Source of the DNA: Bacillus sp. AFS073361
GTDB lineage: Bacteria; Bacillota; Bacilli; Bacillales; Cytobacillaceae
DNA: 64,000 nucleotides
Assembly: GCF_002567005.1 (NCBI RefSeq)
Contig: NZ_NUZU01000015.1
Span: forward strand, 92,123-156,122
Direction: 5' to 3'
Shown: in pieces, positions 8,462 to 16,969 of the stretch
Layout of the letters: each line of letters starts with the position of its first letter
Numbering within the stretch: the stretch's first letter is position 1
Made by a program: the position numbers and the translations under genes
The notes under the pieces: model-generated
Told to the model about the DNA's origin: nothing
The model's input: only the letters and a program-made list of their open reading frames with translations
The model's database searches: none

Positions 8462-9346
8462 ATGAGGAAATCATCTATAAACAAATCCAAATATGGTTTT
8501 TATTTTGTAGTTCCGTTTTTCGTTTCATTTTTTATTTTTGGCTTAGCACCAATCATTTACTCTCTTTATCTAAGTTTTACGAAGTGGGATGGTTTCTCCG
8601 ATCCTGTATTCGTTGGATTGGCGAATTATTCACGCTTAATCCATGATACTTTCTTTTATAAGGCGATTGGGAATACGTTAATCATTTGGATACTATCCAT
8701 TATTCCGCAATTGATTCTAGCCTTAGCCTTAGCAATGATTCTTAATGAGAAATTCATTAAAGGAAAGCATTTCTTTCGAGCGGTTTACTATTTTCCAAAT
8801 ATCATCACACCGGTAACACTCGGAGTGTTGTTTAGTTTAATGTTCGATTGGCAAACAGGGAGTGTAAATAAACTTTTAATGAGTATTGGACTCATCGATG
8901 ACCCAGTAAACTGGTTTAATAGTCCCTGGCTATCCAGAATTATTGTCGCGGGAGTTATTATGTGGCAGTACTTTGGCTTCAACATGTTAGTTTTTATCGC
9001 AGGTCTTCAATCGATACCAGAGGAATTATATGAAGCTGCTGAGGTAGATGGAGCATCGAAATTTACAATCGCTACAAAGATTACCCTGCCATTATTAAAA
9101 CCGGTCCTGTTATTTACCTTTATCACCTCCATTATCGGTGGTTTGCAATTGTTTGACGCCCCATTAATGTTAGGAAATGGTCCTGATAACTCTACGCTGA
9201 CAATGGTTATGTACTTATATCAAACAGCGTTCAAAAACTTCGATTATAGTTATGGAGCCGCCATCGCATATGCTATTTTTGTTATCATCTTAATCTTCTC
9301 ATTGATTTCGATTAAGTTTTCAAAAATGAACAAAGTTGAACAGTAA
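8462..9346 (+). CDS. Sugar ABC transporter permease, MalF type (importer 1)
   Basis: A 294-residue permease with six predicted membrane segments, and the cytoplasmic EAA loop around YEAAEVDGASKFTIATKI near residue 195, which contacts the ATPase. The early WxGF pattern and the final MalF-like helices fit the CUT1 family of oligosaccharide importers. The ATG at 8462 has only a weak site (AAAGG, 11 bases away). A TTG at 8426 would add 12 poorly conserved residues, so the start is not fully certain. It works with the permease at 9409 and the lipoprotein at 10510. No ATPase gene is nearby. Confidence 0.88.
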   Translation: MRKSSINKSKYGFYFVVPFFVSFFIFGLAPIIYSLYLSFTKWDGFSDPVFVGLANYSRLIHDTFFYKAIGNTLIIWILSIIPQLILALALAMILNEKFIKGKHFFRAVYYFPNIITPVTLGVLFSLMFDWQTGSVNKLLMSIGLIDDPVNWFNSPWLSRIIVAGVIMWQYFGFNMLVFIAGLQSIPEELYEAAEVDGASKFTIATKITLPLLKPVLLFTFITSIIGGLQLFDAPLMLGNGPDNSTLTMVMYLYQTAFKNFDYSYGAAIAYAIFVIILIFSLISIKFSKMNKVEQ

Positions 9347-9408
9347 AATAAGACAAGTAGAAGAAAAACAGGAGCACTTCGGCGAGGAATTGGAAAGGAG
9401 ATCCCTTT

Positions 9409-10299
9409 ATGATAGCTAACAATGGCATTGCTGATAACGTTACAATTAATGAAGTTAAAACGAAAAAAGAGAGAAACATTAGTAAATATTTAGGCAAATT
9501 CGCTGTGTATTTCTTATTGCTGCTAGTCGCATTCACATGTCTGGTACCCTTTTATAGTATGATGGTCACTTCAACCCACGCGAATTCAGATATTGCTAGG
9601 AAACTGCTTCTTCTTCCTGGTTCTGAGTTTCTAGAAAACTATCATCGTTTGATTGATACGGTGCCGATTTGGAGAGGTTTTGCTAATACGCTGTTTATAA
9701 CGATTACTTCAACAGCACTAAATTTATACTTCTCGGCTCTAGCTGGTTATGGATTTTCAAAATTTGATTATAAAGGAAAAAATATTCTGTTTCTTGCTGT
9801 ACTAGGGACGATGATGATTCCGGGTCAATTAGGAATTATCGGCTTTTTTAAACTTATGGATTCATTCCATATGTTAAATACGTATTGGCCGCTTATCCTT
9901 CCATCCATTTCAAACGCATTTGGGATCTTCTTCATGAAACAAATGTGTGATTCAAGTATTCCGACAGAAATTCTCGAATCAGGCAGAATTGATGGGTGTG
10001 GTGAAATAAAAATATTCCACCGGTTAGTCCTTCCATTGCTAATGCCGGCTGTAGCAACACTAGGAATCTTTTCTTTTATTGGAAAGTGGAATGATTTCTT
10101 AACACCAATGATTATTCTTTTTGATAATGAGCTGCAGACCTTACCTGTAATGATAGCCAGTGTAAAGTCTCAATTTTCAACAGACTTTGGAGCGATGTAT
10201 GTAGGAATTGTCATTTCAGTTATACCAATCTTAATCTTTTTCTCTATCGTTTCTAAGAAGATTATTAGTGGTGTTACTGCGGGGGCACTAAAAGGATAA
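9409..10299 (+). CDS. Sugar ABC transporter permease, MalG type (importer 1)
   Basis: A 296-residue permease with six membrane segments, starting with one at residues 30-50. The cytoplasmic EAA-like loop near residue 190 reads ESGRIDGCGEIKIFHRLVLP, less canonical than its partner. It ends in a short basic tail with VTAGALKG, common in CUT1 permeases. A strong AAGGAG site precedes the ATG. It forms the heteromeric channel with the preceding permease. Confidence 0.88.
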   Translation: MIANNGIADNVTINEVKTKKERNISKYLGKFAVYFLLLLVAFTCLVPFYSMMVTSTHANSDIARKLLLLPGSEFLENYHRLIDTVPIWRGFANTLFITITSTALNLYFSALAGYGFSKFDYKGKNILFLAVLGTMMIPGQLGIIGFFKLMDSFHMLNTYWPLILPSISNAFGIFFMKQMCDSSIPTEILESGRIDGCGEIKIFHRLVLPLLMPAVATLGIFSFIGKWNDFLTPMIILFDNELQTLPVMIASVKSQFSTDFGAMYVGIVISVIPILIFFSIVSKKIISGVTAGALKG

Positions 10300-10356
10300 T
10301 GATCTTTAATCTTGTTGGAGGTGTTGTAGAAAAAAGACCTCAGTGCAAGTACATCC

Positions 10357-10388
10357 TTCAGTGAAAGAGTGGAACTCCTCCACTGAAG
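10357..10388 (+). other. Stem-loop between permease and binding-protein genes
   Basis: CTTCAGTG (10357-10364) pairs with CACTGAAG (10381-10388). An alternative hairpin, AGTGGA with TCCACT, lies within it. Such elements often mark mRNA processing that raises binding-protein expression over the permeases. The 210-base gap holds no gene. Confidence 0.4.
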
Positions 10389-10509
10389 AAATGCTTACCT
10401 TATCCATCTTTCATAGGTGTAAAAGAATTGACGGTCTTAGCCACCTAATGAAGACGATAAGAAAAATATTAGACCTTCATTATATCAAAAAAAGGAGCTG
10501 TAAATCTAT

Positions 10510-11790
10510 ATGAAAAAGTGGCTTTCTATCTTATTTGCTTCTGTTCTTGTTCTAGCATTATTTGCTGGCTGTTCGAAAAGTGAGGAGACTGCGTCAGGCA
10601 GTATGAATAAAGATAATAATAAAGTGGAAGGTAAATTAACCATTTGGACATTCTTTGGTCAAGTCGAAGATATGGCCAAAGAATTTGAGAAGAAATACCC
10701 GGATGCTGATGTTGAAGTAAAAATCTTCCCTGGGGATCAATACCAAACGAAACTATTAAACGTCCTACAATCAGGCAGAGATGTCCCAGATATTTTTGAC
10801 TTAGAAAGAGGCTATATTGACAAGTTTATCAATTCTAAGTTTGCTGTAAACCTTTCAGACATGGGTGCAGAAGACCTTGTAAAAGATTATGTACCATACG
10901 TACAAGCATTAGGAAGAGATTCTAAGGGAGATGTAAAAGCGATATCTGATCACTCTTCACCAGGTGCTTTCTGGTATATCAAAGAAAATGCAAAGAAATA
11001 CCTCGGAACAGATGATCCAGAAAAAATCAGTCAAATGGTCGATTCCTATGACAAAATTATTGAGTTAGGGAAGAAAGTAAATCAAGACAGTAACGGAAAA
11101 GTTCACTTAATATCTCACTTTGGTGATATCTATAACATCGAAGCTTATAATACTAAGCCATGGGTGAAAGATGGAAAATTAACGATTGATTCTGCTTGGA
11201 AGAAAAATTATGAATTACAAAAAGAGATTTTTAATAATGATGTAGATGCAAAATTAGAATTCTTCTCTGCAGGCTGGGGTAATGCCATTAATGACGGAAG
11301 TGTTGTGTTAACTGCAATGCCAGCATGGGCAAGCTTCATGGTCGATAACAAAAATGATAAGGCAGTAAATAAATATGGTGTTGCAAGAACTCCAAAAGGG
11401 TTTTACATGGGTGGAACCTACCGATCTATTTATGAAAAATCACCGAACAAAGAGTTAGCTTATAAGTTTATTGAGTTTATTGCCAGCAAAGAATGGCAGC
11501 AGCATAATCTAGAAGTTACAGGAAATATGCCTGGATTATTATCAGTATATGAAGACAACTTGGATACTTATAAATCTCCAATGTTTGGCGATCAAAATGT
11601 ATTAAAACCATATTACGATACTGTTAAAGATATTCCTGACTATAAGTCCGATAAATATGGTGAAGAAGTGTTAAGTAAATGGAGAAAAGTAGCTGGCCAA
11701 GGAATAAAAAATAATGAAAAAATTGATAGTGTCATTAAGAAATTCAAGAAAGAAGTTAAGAACACATTCCCAGAACTTAAGGTAGATTAA
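10510..11790 (+). CDS. Sugar ABC transporter substrate-binding lipoprotein (importer 1)
   Basis: A 426-residue extracellular solute-binding protein of the CUT1 group. The signal peptide ends in an LFAGC lipobox with the lipidated cysteine at C21, so the protein is anchored outside the membrane. The mature part begins with KLTIWTFFGQ, typical of this class, and has the two-lobe length. It follows its two permeases rather than preceding them, unlike importer 2. The ligand is probably an oligosaccharide with mannose or HexNAc units, judged only from neighbouring glycosidases. Confidence 0.9.
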   Translation: MKKWLSILFASVLVLALFAGCSKSEETASGSMNKDNNKVEGKLTIWTFFGQVEDMAKEFEKKYPDADVEVKIFPGDQYQTKLLNVLQSGRDVPDIFDLERGYIDKFINSKFAVNLSDMGAEDLVKDYVPYVQALGRDSKGDVKAISDHSSPGAFWYIKENAKKYLGTDDPEKISQMVDSYDKIIELGKKVNQDSNGKVHLISHFGDIYNIEAYNTKPWVKDGKLTIDSAWKKNYELQKEIFNNDVDAKLEFFSAGWGNAINDGSVVLTAMPAWASFMVDNKNDKAVNKYGVARTPKGFYMGGTYRSIYEKSPNKELAYKFIEFIASKEWQQHNLEVTGNMPGLLSVYEDNLDTYKSPMFGDQNVLKPYYDTVKDIPDYKSDKYGEEVLSKWRKVAGQGIKNNEKIDSVIKKFKKEVKNTFPELKVD

Positions 11791-11901
11791 TAGTTTGTTG
11801 TTAAGCAGAGGATGACTTAAAAATGAAATGGCAGCCCCCTGCCGCACTAAGTTGTTTGAAAAAACGATATGGAGCGGTTTTAAGGAGGGGGGCGTATTCT
11901 T

Positions 11902-13194
11902 TTGAGTCATCCTTTACTTTTGGAAGGAGCAGCACCTGTGAGCAGTATACATGAGGAAATAAATAAAATTCGCATCATCGATGGACATGAACATATTGAT
12001 CCGATGGAAATTCGAAAGAAAAATAAAGTAGATTTCTTTGGTCTGCTTCATTATTTAGAATCAGACTTGATCACTGCAGGAATGAAACGAGGCTTGTTAA
12101 ACGTAAATTCACCATTAACTGCAGAAGAGAAAGCGGAACAATTCTTGTTGTATTATCACAAAACGCAAAATACAACCTATGCACGGTTATTAAAAACAGC
12201 AGTCCACGATTTATTTGGTATGGATGACTGGTCTGTAAATGGAATATTAGCTTTAAATGAAAAAGTATTAGCAGCTACAAATGATGAAACCTGGTATAGG
12301 AAAGTTTTGAATGAAAAATCGGGAATTGATTTAGCTATTACTTTGCCTTTTACGACCAATGTTGATTTTTCCCTTTTTCGACCTGTCATGTTTTTAGATT
12401 TTGCCTTTAAACTCCGAACCATTAAGGATGTACAGGTTATTGAAAGACAGACTGGAAAGCACGTTCAGACATTCCAAGATTATCTTCATGCTGTGGATGC
12501 CTTATTAAATAAATTTGTGAATGAAGGAATGGTTGCTGTTAAGTTAGGTCATGCCTATTGGAGGACGCTGAAGACGCTAAAGCCAACCTTCCATGAGGCA
12601 GAACGATGCTTTAACACCCTGCTTTCTTCTATTATAGATGAACCTATGTCGCAAAAAGAATCGGTCATTTTACAAGATTACTTAATTCATCACGTTATCC
12701 AATGCTCCATCAACTATGAATTACCAATTCAAATTCATACAGGGCACCATGAAACCAGTGTTTCGGGCAATGGCAATATTATTACCAACTCGAAGGTAAC
12801 GGATCTCATTCCGCTATTGGCAGCCTATCCGGAAGCAAATTTTGTGCTATTACATTGCGGGCTTCCATACCATCAGGAATATCTGAGTATTGTAAAAAAT
12901 TATCCGAATGTGTATGCGGATTTTACCTGGGTGTATGCCATCTCTCCAACGATAGCCAAGCAAATCCTGCACCAAATGATTGAGATGGTTCCGCAAAATA
13001 AGATCTTTGGTTTTGGCGGAGATTACAACTTCGTTGAAGGAACATATGCACATCAAAAGCTAGCACGCAAAATTGTGGGCGATGTCTTAGTAGAAAAAGT
13101 GCAGGATCAACTTTTAACAGAAAAAGAAGCAGTTGAATTTGCCAGAAGAATTTTTAGAGAGAATTTGATTGAACTTTACAAACTAAAGGTGTGA
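11902..13194 (+). CDS. Amidohydrolase-family protein (PF04909-like)
   Basis: A 430-residue metal-dependent hydrolase with a TIM-barrel amidohydrolase pattern. The first-strand HxH metal ligands are H29 and H31 (DGHEH); further candidate ligands lie in IHTGHHET near residue 278, LLHCGLPYH near 315 and GFGGDYN near 372. Amidohydrolase-2 relatives include lactonases, decarboxylases and uronate isomerase-like enzymes, so it could open a sugar lactone or act on an acid sugar. The start is a TTG at 11902 with a very strong TAAGGAGGGG site. The next gene starts inside its stop codon, so the two are probably co-translated. Substrate unknown. Confidence 0.7.
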   Translation: MSHPLLLEGAAPVSSIHEEINKIRIIDGHEHIDPMEIRKKNKVDFFGLLHYLESDLITAGMKRGLLNVNSPLTAEEKAEQFLLYYHKTQNTTYARLLKTAVHDLFGMDDWSVNGILALNEKVLAATNDETWYRKVLNEKSGIDLAITLPFTTNVDFSLFRPVMFLDFAFKLRTIKDVQVIERQTGKHVQTFQDYLHAVDALLNKFVNEGMVAVKLGHAYWRTLKTLKPTFHEAERCFNTLLSSIIDEPMSQKESVILQDYLIHHVIQCSINYELPIQIHTGHHETSVSGNGNIITNSKVTDLIPLLAAYPEANFVLLHCGLPYHQEYLSIVKNYPNVYADFTWVYAISPTIAKQILHQMIEMVPQNKIFGFGGDYNFVEGTYAHQKLARKIVGDVLVEKVQDQLLTEKEAVEFARRIFRENLIELYKLKV

Positions 13195-15236
13195 TTTCAG
13201 TGGGGACATTTATTAACATACTTGAAAACGGGAAGAAACAAACCGAAATACAGGTCTATACTTCGGAACGGAAAAGCGGAAATGCATACCTTCAATTTGA
13301 CTCCCTTCTTGATATATATGATGAAGAAAAGACGATTGAAAACATTCAAATCGACCATGTTGAAGAAATTGTTGGGGGCTACCACATTTCGGGTCATGGA
13401 GAGTACATCTCTGTTGAATCGGAATGGAAGAATGCTCAATCTGGATGTGGCTTTATTCAAGTGAATCTAAAGGTAACCTATAAAAAAGAAACATCCGGTA
13501 ATTACGGGTTACAGGTTAATGGCAATTTAGCAGGCAGCGGGAAGCCGACTTGGATGATTCCTGGCGCTTTTTATAAAGAAAATCGCTTCGAGCATAATAC
13601 CAGGAAATATCCAAGATATGATTACCGGGATGGCAATCATGAGGAGATGGTATCGGATCATTGGTCATTTCGTTCAGACCGTGCCGCACTGCCGGCTGTT
13701 TTTGCCTGGAATGATGAAATGTGCGGTGCACTTTGTGTCGATGAAATGAGTGAAGTAGGGTTAACTAGCCTAGGATTCAGAGGAAATGACTCTACTACAT
13801 CGGTTTGGGTTAATTTTCCATATAAAGAAGAACCAGTCACATTTGTTGGTGAACCGATTCCACAGCCAAAGGACATTTCCTTGTACACATTTAAGCCAGG
13901 GGAAACCGTTCATTTACAGTTTAAAATCTATACCGCCTCATCTGATTTACATTCATATGATCCATTCGTCCGTGAAATGTACAGGCAGCACCAACAAGAG
14001 TACGCTTTAAATCCTTGGATGGGTCTTGAGGAGGCATCAGAATTAACTGCCCATGGTTTATATCGTTGGCACTATATGCCAGAACATAGTATTTTAGCCG
14101 AAACGGCTGCGTTTGACCGTGAGTTTAATAATAATGTAAAAGGAATGGGAGATCGTCCCCATATGCATGTGGGATGGGTCAGCGGTGCGCCATATTCATA
14201 CGCCCTGCTTACCTATGGCAGAAAGAATGGTCATCAACCATATGTTGATGCTGCCATTGATGTAATGAACAATATTGCTTCGGCGCTTGCTCCGAGTGGA
14301 ACATTCTGGGCATCATGGGTACTTGGCAAGGGCTGGGGAACTGGCTGGAATCCCAAGAATACCTGGCTGCAGGCAAGAACAATCTCTGAAGCCACATTGT
14401 TTTTGGTGCGTGCCTTAGCCTTTGAAAAGGAAGCAGGGGTAAGTCATCCAGATTGGGAAAAAGCAGTCCAATCCAACTTAGACTTCGCTGTAAAGAATCA
14501 ACGATCTGATGGAAATTTCGGGTCTTATTACCATTTTGAAACAGGTGATGTCGAAGAATGGGACGGGGCAGGAGGAATTTTATGGATCGCTTCACTCCTT
14601 GAAGGAAGCAACTTCTTTGAAAAAGAAGAGTATCGCCTTGCGGCAGTAAAGGCGGGGCATTATTATGAACATTTCGTACTGGACGAATACATTTACGGGG
14701 CACCAGAGGATGTTCATTTAACTCCAACTTCTGAAGATGCTTATAATGCAGTGGTTGCCTATGTACTACTCTATGAAAATGACAAAAACGATAAATGGTT
14801 AAAGCTTGCCAAACATGCGGCTGATTGGTTAATGACCTTCCGATGGACTTACAACCTTGCCTTTCCAGAGCAAACATTTCTGCATCAATATGATTTTCGT
14901 TCACGTGGTGCGGACCAGGCATCACCTTCTAATCAGCATTTACATAATTATGGGCTATTCTGTGTTCCTGAGATGCTTCGTTTATGGAGGTACACAGATG
15001 ATTCCTATTACTTAGACCGGACAAGGGATCATATTGCATGTTTCCTGCAGTTTATTGCAAGGAAAGATGGCGATTTTAATGCTTACAAAGGAATGGTAAC
15101 CGAGCGTTTTTATAATACGAATTGTTTTCAGCCAAAGGGAATGATGCTGACATTATCACATTCTTGGTGTGTAGGTCTTGTGTTATATGCCACCCAGGAA
15201 GCCTTACCTTTTAACCACTCATTACAACTGTCTTAA
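13191..15236 (+). CDS. Large unclassified protein with predicted (alpha/alpha)-barrel domain
   Basis: A 681-residue protein that I cannot place in a named family. Residues 1-270 look beta-rich, like the N-terminal sandwich of many glycosidases. Residues 275-670 show repeated helix pairs with WASWVLGKGWGTGW near residue 365, QRSDGNFGSYYHFETGDVEEWDG near 440-465, and LTPTSEDAYNAVVAYV near 510, resembling (alpha/alpha)6 glycosidases or lyases. There is no signal peptide. The GTG start overlaps the previous stop by four bases (GTGA); another GTG lies at 13200. Position beside an amidohydrolase and sugar genes suggests a sugar-active enzyme, a proposal only. Confidence 0.55.
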   Translation: MISVGTFINILENGKKQTEIQVYTSERKSGNAYLQFDSLLDIYDEEKTIENIQIDHVEEIVGGYHISGHGEYISVESEWKNAQSGCGFIQVNLKVTYKKETSGNYGLQVNGNLAGSGKPTWMIPGAFYKENRFEHNTRKYPRYDYRDGNHEEMVSDHWSFRSDRAALPAVFAWNDEMCGALCVDEMSEVGLTSLGFRGNDSTTSVWVNFPYKEEPVTFVGEPIPQPKDISLYTFKPGETVHLQFKIYTASSDLHSYDPFVREMYRQHQQEYALNPWMGLEEASELTAHGLYRWHYMPEHSILAETAAFDREFNNNVKGMGDRPHMHVGWVSGAPYSYALLTYGRKNGHQPYVDAAIDVMNNIASALAPSGTFWASWVLGKGWGTGWNPKNTWLQARTISEATLFLVRALAFEKEAGVSHPDWEKAVQSNLDFAVKNQRSDGNFGSYYHFETGDVEEWDGAGGILWIASLLEGSNFFEKEEYRLAAVKAGHYYEHFVLDEYIYGAPEDVHLTPTSEDAYNAVVAYVLLYENDKNDKWLKLAKHAADWLMTFRWTYNLAFPEQTFLHQYDFRSRGADQASPSNQHLHNYGLFCVPEMLRLWRYTDDSYYLDRTRDHIACFLQFIARKDGDFNAYKGMVTERFYNTNCFQPKGMMLTLSHSWCVGLVLYATQEALPFNHSLQLS

Positions 15237-15248
15237 TCTGAAAATTCC

Positions 15249-15289
15249 ATTAACCATCTTGGCTTCCCATGATGGTTAATTTTGTTATT
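15249..15289 (+). terminator. Weak internal terminator or attenuator
   Basis: A perfect 10-bp stem, ATTAACCATC (15249-15258) with GATGGTTAAT (15271-15280), a 12-base loop and TTTGTTATT. It is AT-rich and imperfect, so partial readthrough into the next genes is likely. Confidence 0.45.
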
Positions 15290-15314
15290 ACTATTTAAAT
15301 GGAGGAAACTTGGT

Positions 15315-15974
15315 ATGAAAAAAAAACTTGCGATTATTCACACGACTCCTGTTACGATCGAGCCTTTGAAAGAGTTAGCTGCCAAGATGATTGGAGATTG
15401 CGAGATTATTAATTTGGTGGATGACTCTATCCTGCCGCAGTTAAGCAAGAATGGCGGAAAAATACAGGAAATCGCCCAACGCTGGGAAAGTTATGCAAAG
15501 ATTGCGGAGCAGCAGGGGGCGGATTGTATTTTAAATGCATGCTCTTCGATTGGAGAACTTGTTTCTTTTACACAACCAAAAGTATCTACTCCTATTGTTC
15601 GGATTGATGATGCGATGGCAGAATTCGCAATTCATTCAGCTGAAAAAATCGGGGTAGCAGCTACATTGGAAACGACACTAAAGCCAACCTTAGAGTTGTT
15701 AAAACAAAAAGCCAGTGAAAAAGGGAAAGCAGTTGTAATTGAGCCAATCCTCGTGGCATCTGCCTATCAGAAATTAATGGCTAATGATAAGGAAGGACAT
15801 GATTTAGATCTAGCAATTGCCTTAAGGGAGCTGGCTAAAAAAGTCGATATTGTTGTATTAGCTCAAGCATCGATGGCAAGGGTCGTGTCCAATTTTACAG
15901 AGGAAGAGCAAAGTCTCTTTGTAACAAGTCCTGAATTGGGAATGGATGCAGTTAAGCGAACACTTCAAAAATAA
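15315..15974 (+). CDS. Asp/Glu/hydantoin racemase-superfamily protein
   Basis: A 219-residue protein of the Asp/Glu racemase fold. The first catalytic-type cysteine is present (C76 in NACSS), but the second position, normally a cysteine, appears as serine S186 in AQASMARV, so a classical two-base racemase is unlikely. Related proteins sit in sugar operons with unknown function. The ATG at 15315 follows a GGAGGAAA site, and an upstream in-frame start at 15282 lacks one. It is followed by an aldolase gene, so a role in isomerising or cleaving a sugar acid is possible. Confidence 0.65.
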   Translation: MKKKLAIIHTTPVTIEPLKELAAKMIGDCEIINLVDDSILPQLSKNGGKIQEIAQRWESYAKIAEQQGADCILNACSSIGELVSFTQPKVSTPIVRIDDAMAEFAIHSAEKIGVAATLETTLKPTLELLKQKASEKGKAVVIEPILVASAYQKLMANDKEGHDLDLAIALRELAKKVDIVVLAQASMARVVSNFTEEEQSLFVTSPELGMDAVKRTLQK

Positions 15975-16020
15975 AAACGAATAAACCACTACAAATACAT
16001 AATAGAAGGAATGACGACGA

Positions 16021-16938
16021 ATGAATCAATTAAAACCAACAAATGTCCTCCCGTTAACGAAAGCACTTGAAATGGCAGAAAAATTTCACTATGCAACAGG
16101 ATCCTTTTCACCGCGCTATACACTCATGATTGCACCAGTTCTACTAGCGGGTCAAAATTCAGCATCCCCGCTGATTGTTCAAATTTCACAAAAAGAATTA
16201 GAACGTTACGGAATTACTCCGTTTGAATTTGCAGATGAGTTTTATTTACAGCTTGAAAAGTTAGCAATTACTGTCCCAGTAGTTTTGCATCTTGACCATA
16301 CAAAAGACATACAAGTAATTAAAGATGCCATTGCTGCTGGCTTCACATCAGTAATGATTGATGCTTCAGAAAAACCATTTGCGGAAAATGTAAAAATTAC
16401 AAAGGAAGTCGTCGAATATGCACACGCCAAAGGAGTTTCTGTGGAGGCAGAACTTGGAATGATTGGAACCACTGATTTTATCGAAACCGATCATGATGAA
16501 GAATTATATACGGACCCGGTTGAAGCGGCTGAATTTGTTAAGCAGACAGGTGTTGATGCATTAGCTGTATCATGCGGAACTGCACATGGTGTGTATATGG
16601 TTCGTGAACCAAAGGTTGATTTCGAACGGTTAAGCGCTATTCGAGAATTAACTCCTGTACATCTCGTGCTTCACGGAGGATCAGGTGTACCTAGTGAAAT
16701 GATGCAAAAGGCATTTCAATTGCCAAATGGCGGGGTAAGTAAAGTAAATATTGCCACCGATCTCGAACTTTCTTTCTTAAAAGCGATTGGACGTGAAGAA
16801 AGATTGACAAATGAAGAGTGTAATCATTTACCAGTTGAGATTTTACAAGTAGGCCAGGCAGCGGTTGGAGAAACCGTTACGGAGAAAATCACACAATTTC
16901 TATTAAGTGATAACAAAGCAAGTCAATTCAACCAATAG
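16021..16938 (+). CDS. Class II ketose-bisphosphate aldolase family protein (copy 1)
   Basis: A 305-residue class II aldolase (FbaA/GatY/KbaY group), which cleaves a ketose bisphosphate or ketose 1-phosphate into dihydroxyacetone phosphate and an aldehyde. The catalytic aspartate and a zinc histidine lie in HLDH (D92, H93); other zinc histidines lie in GTAHG near residue 190 and LHGGSG near 219. Residues 20-35 (FHYATGSFSPRYT) differ from the usual GYAVGAFN. It is strikingly similar to the gene at 39233, with long identical blocks such as VQISQKELERYGITPFEF, so a duplication is likely. A GH38 gene follows closely. Exact substrate unknown. Confidence 0.85.
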   Translation: MNQLKPTNVLPLTKALEMAEKFHYATGSFSPRYTLMIAPVLLAGQNSASPLIVQISQKELERYGITPFEFADEFYLQLEKLAITVPVVLHLDHTKDIQVIKDAIAAGFTSVMIDASEKPFAENVKITKEVVEYAHAKGVSVEAELGMIGTTDFIETDHDEELYTDPVEAAEFVKQTGVDALAVSCGTAHGVYMVREPKVDFERLSAIRELTPVHLVLHGGSGVPSEMMQKAFQLPNGGVSKVNIATDLELSFLKAIGREERLTNEECNHLPVEILQVGQAAVGETVTEKITQFLLSDNKASQFNQ

Positions 16939-16969
16939 AACAACGAGAATAAGGGCAGGGGTTGAGGAA

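Noticed and set aside
14209..14925. 238-codon minus-strand open frame
   Set aside because: It lies wholly inside the 681-residue gene on the other strand, has no ribosome site and no recognisable domain; a shadow frame.
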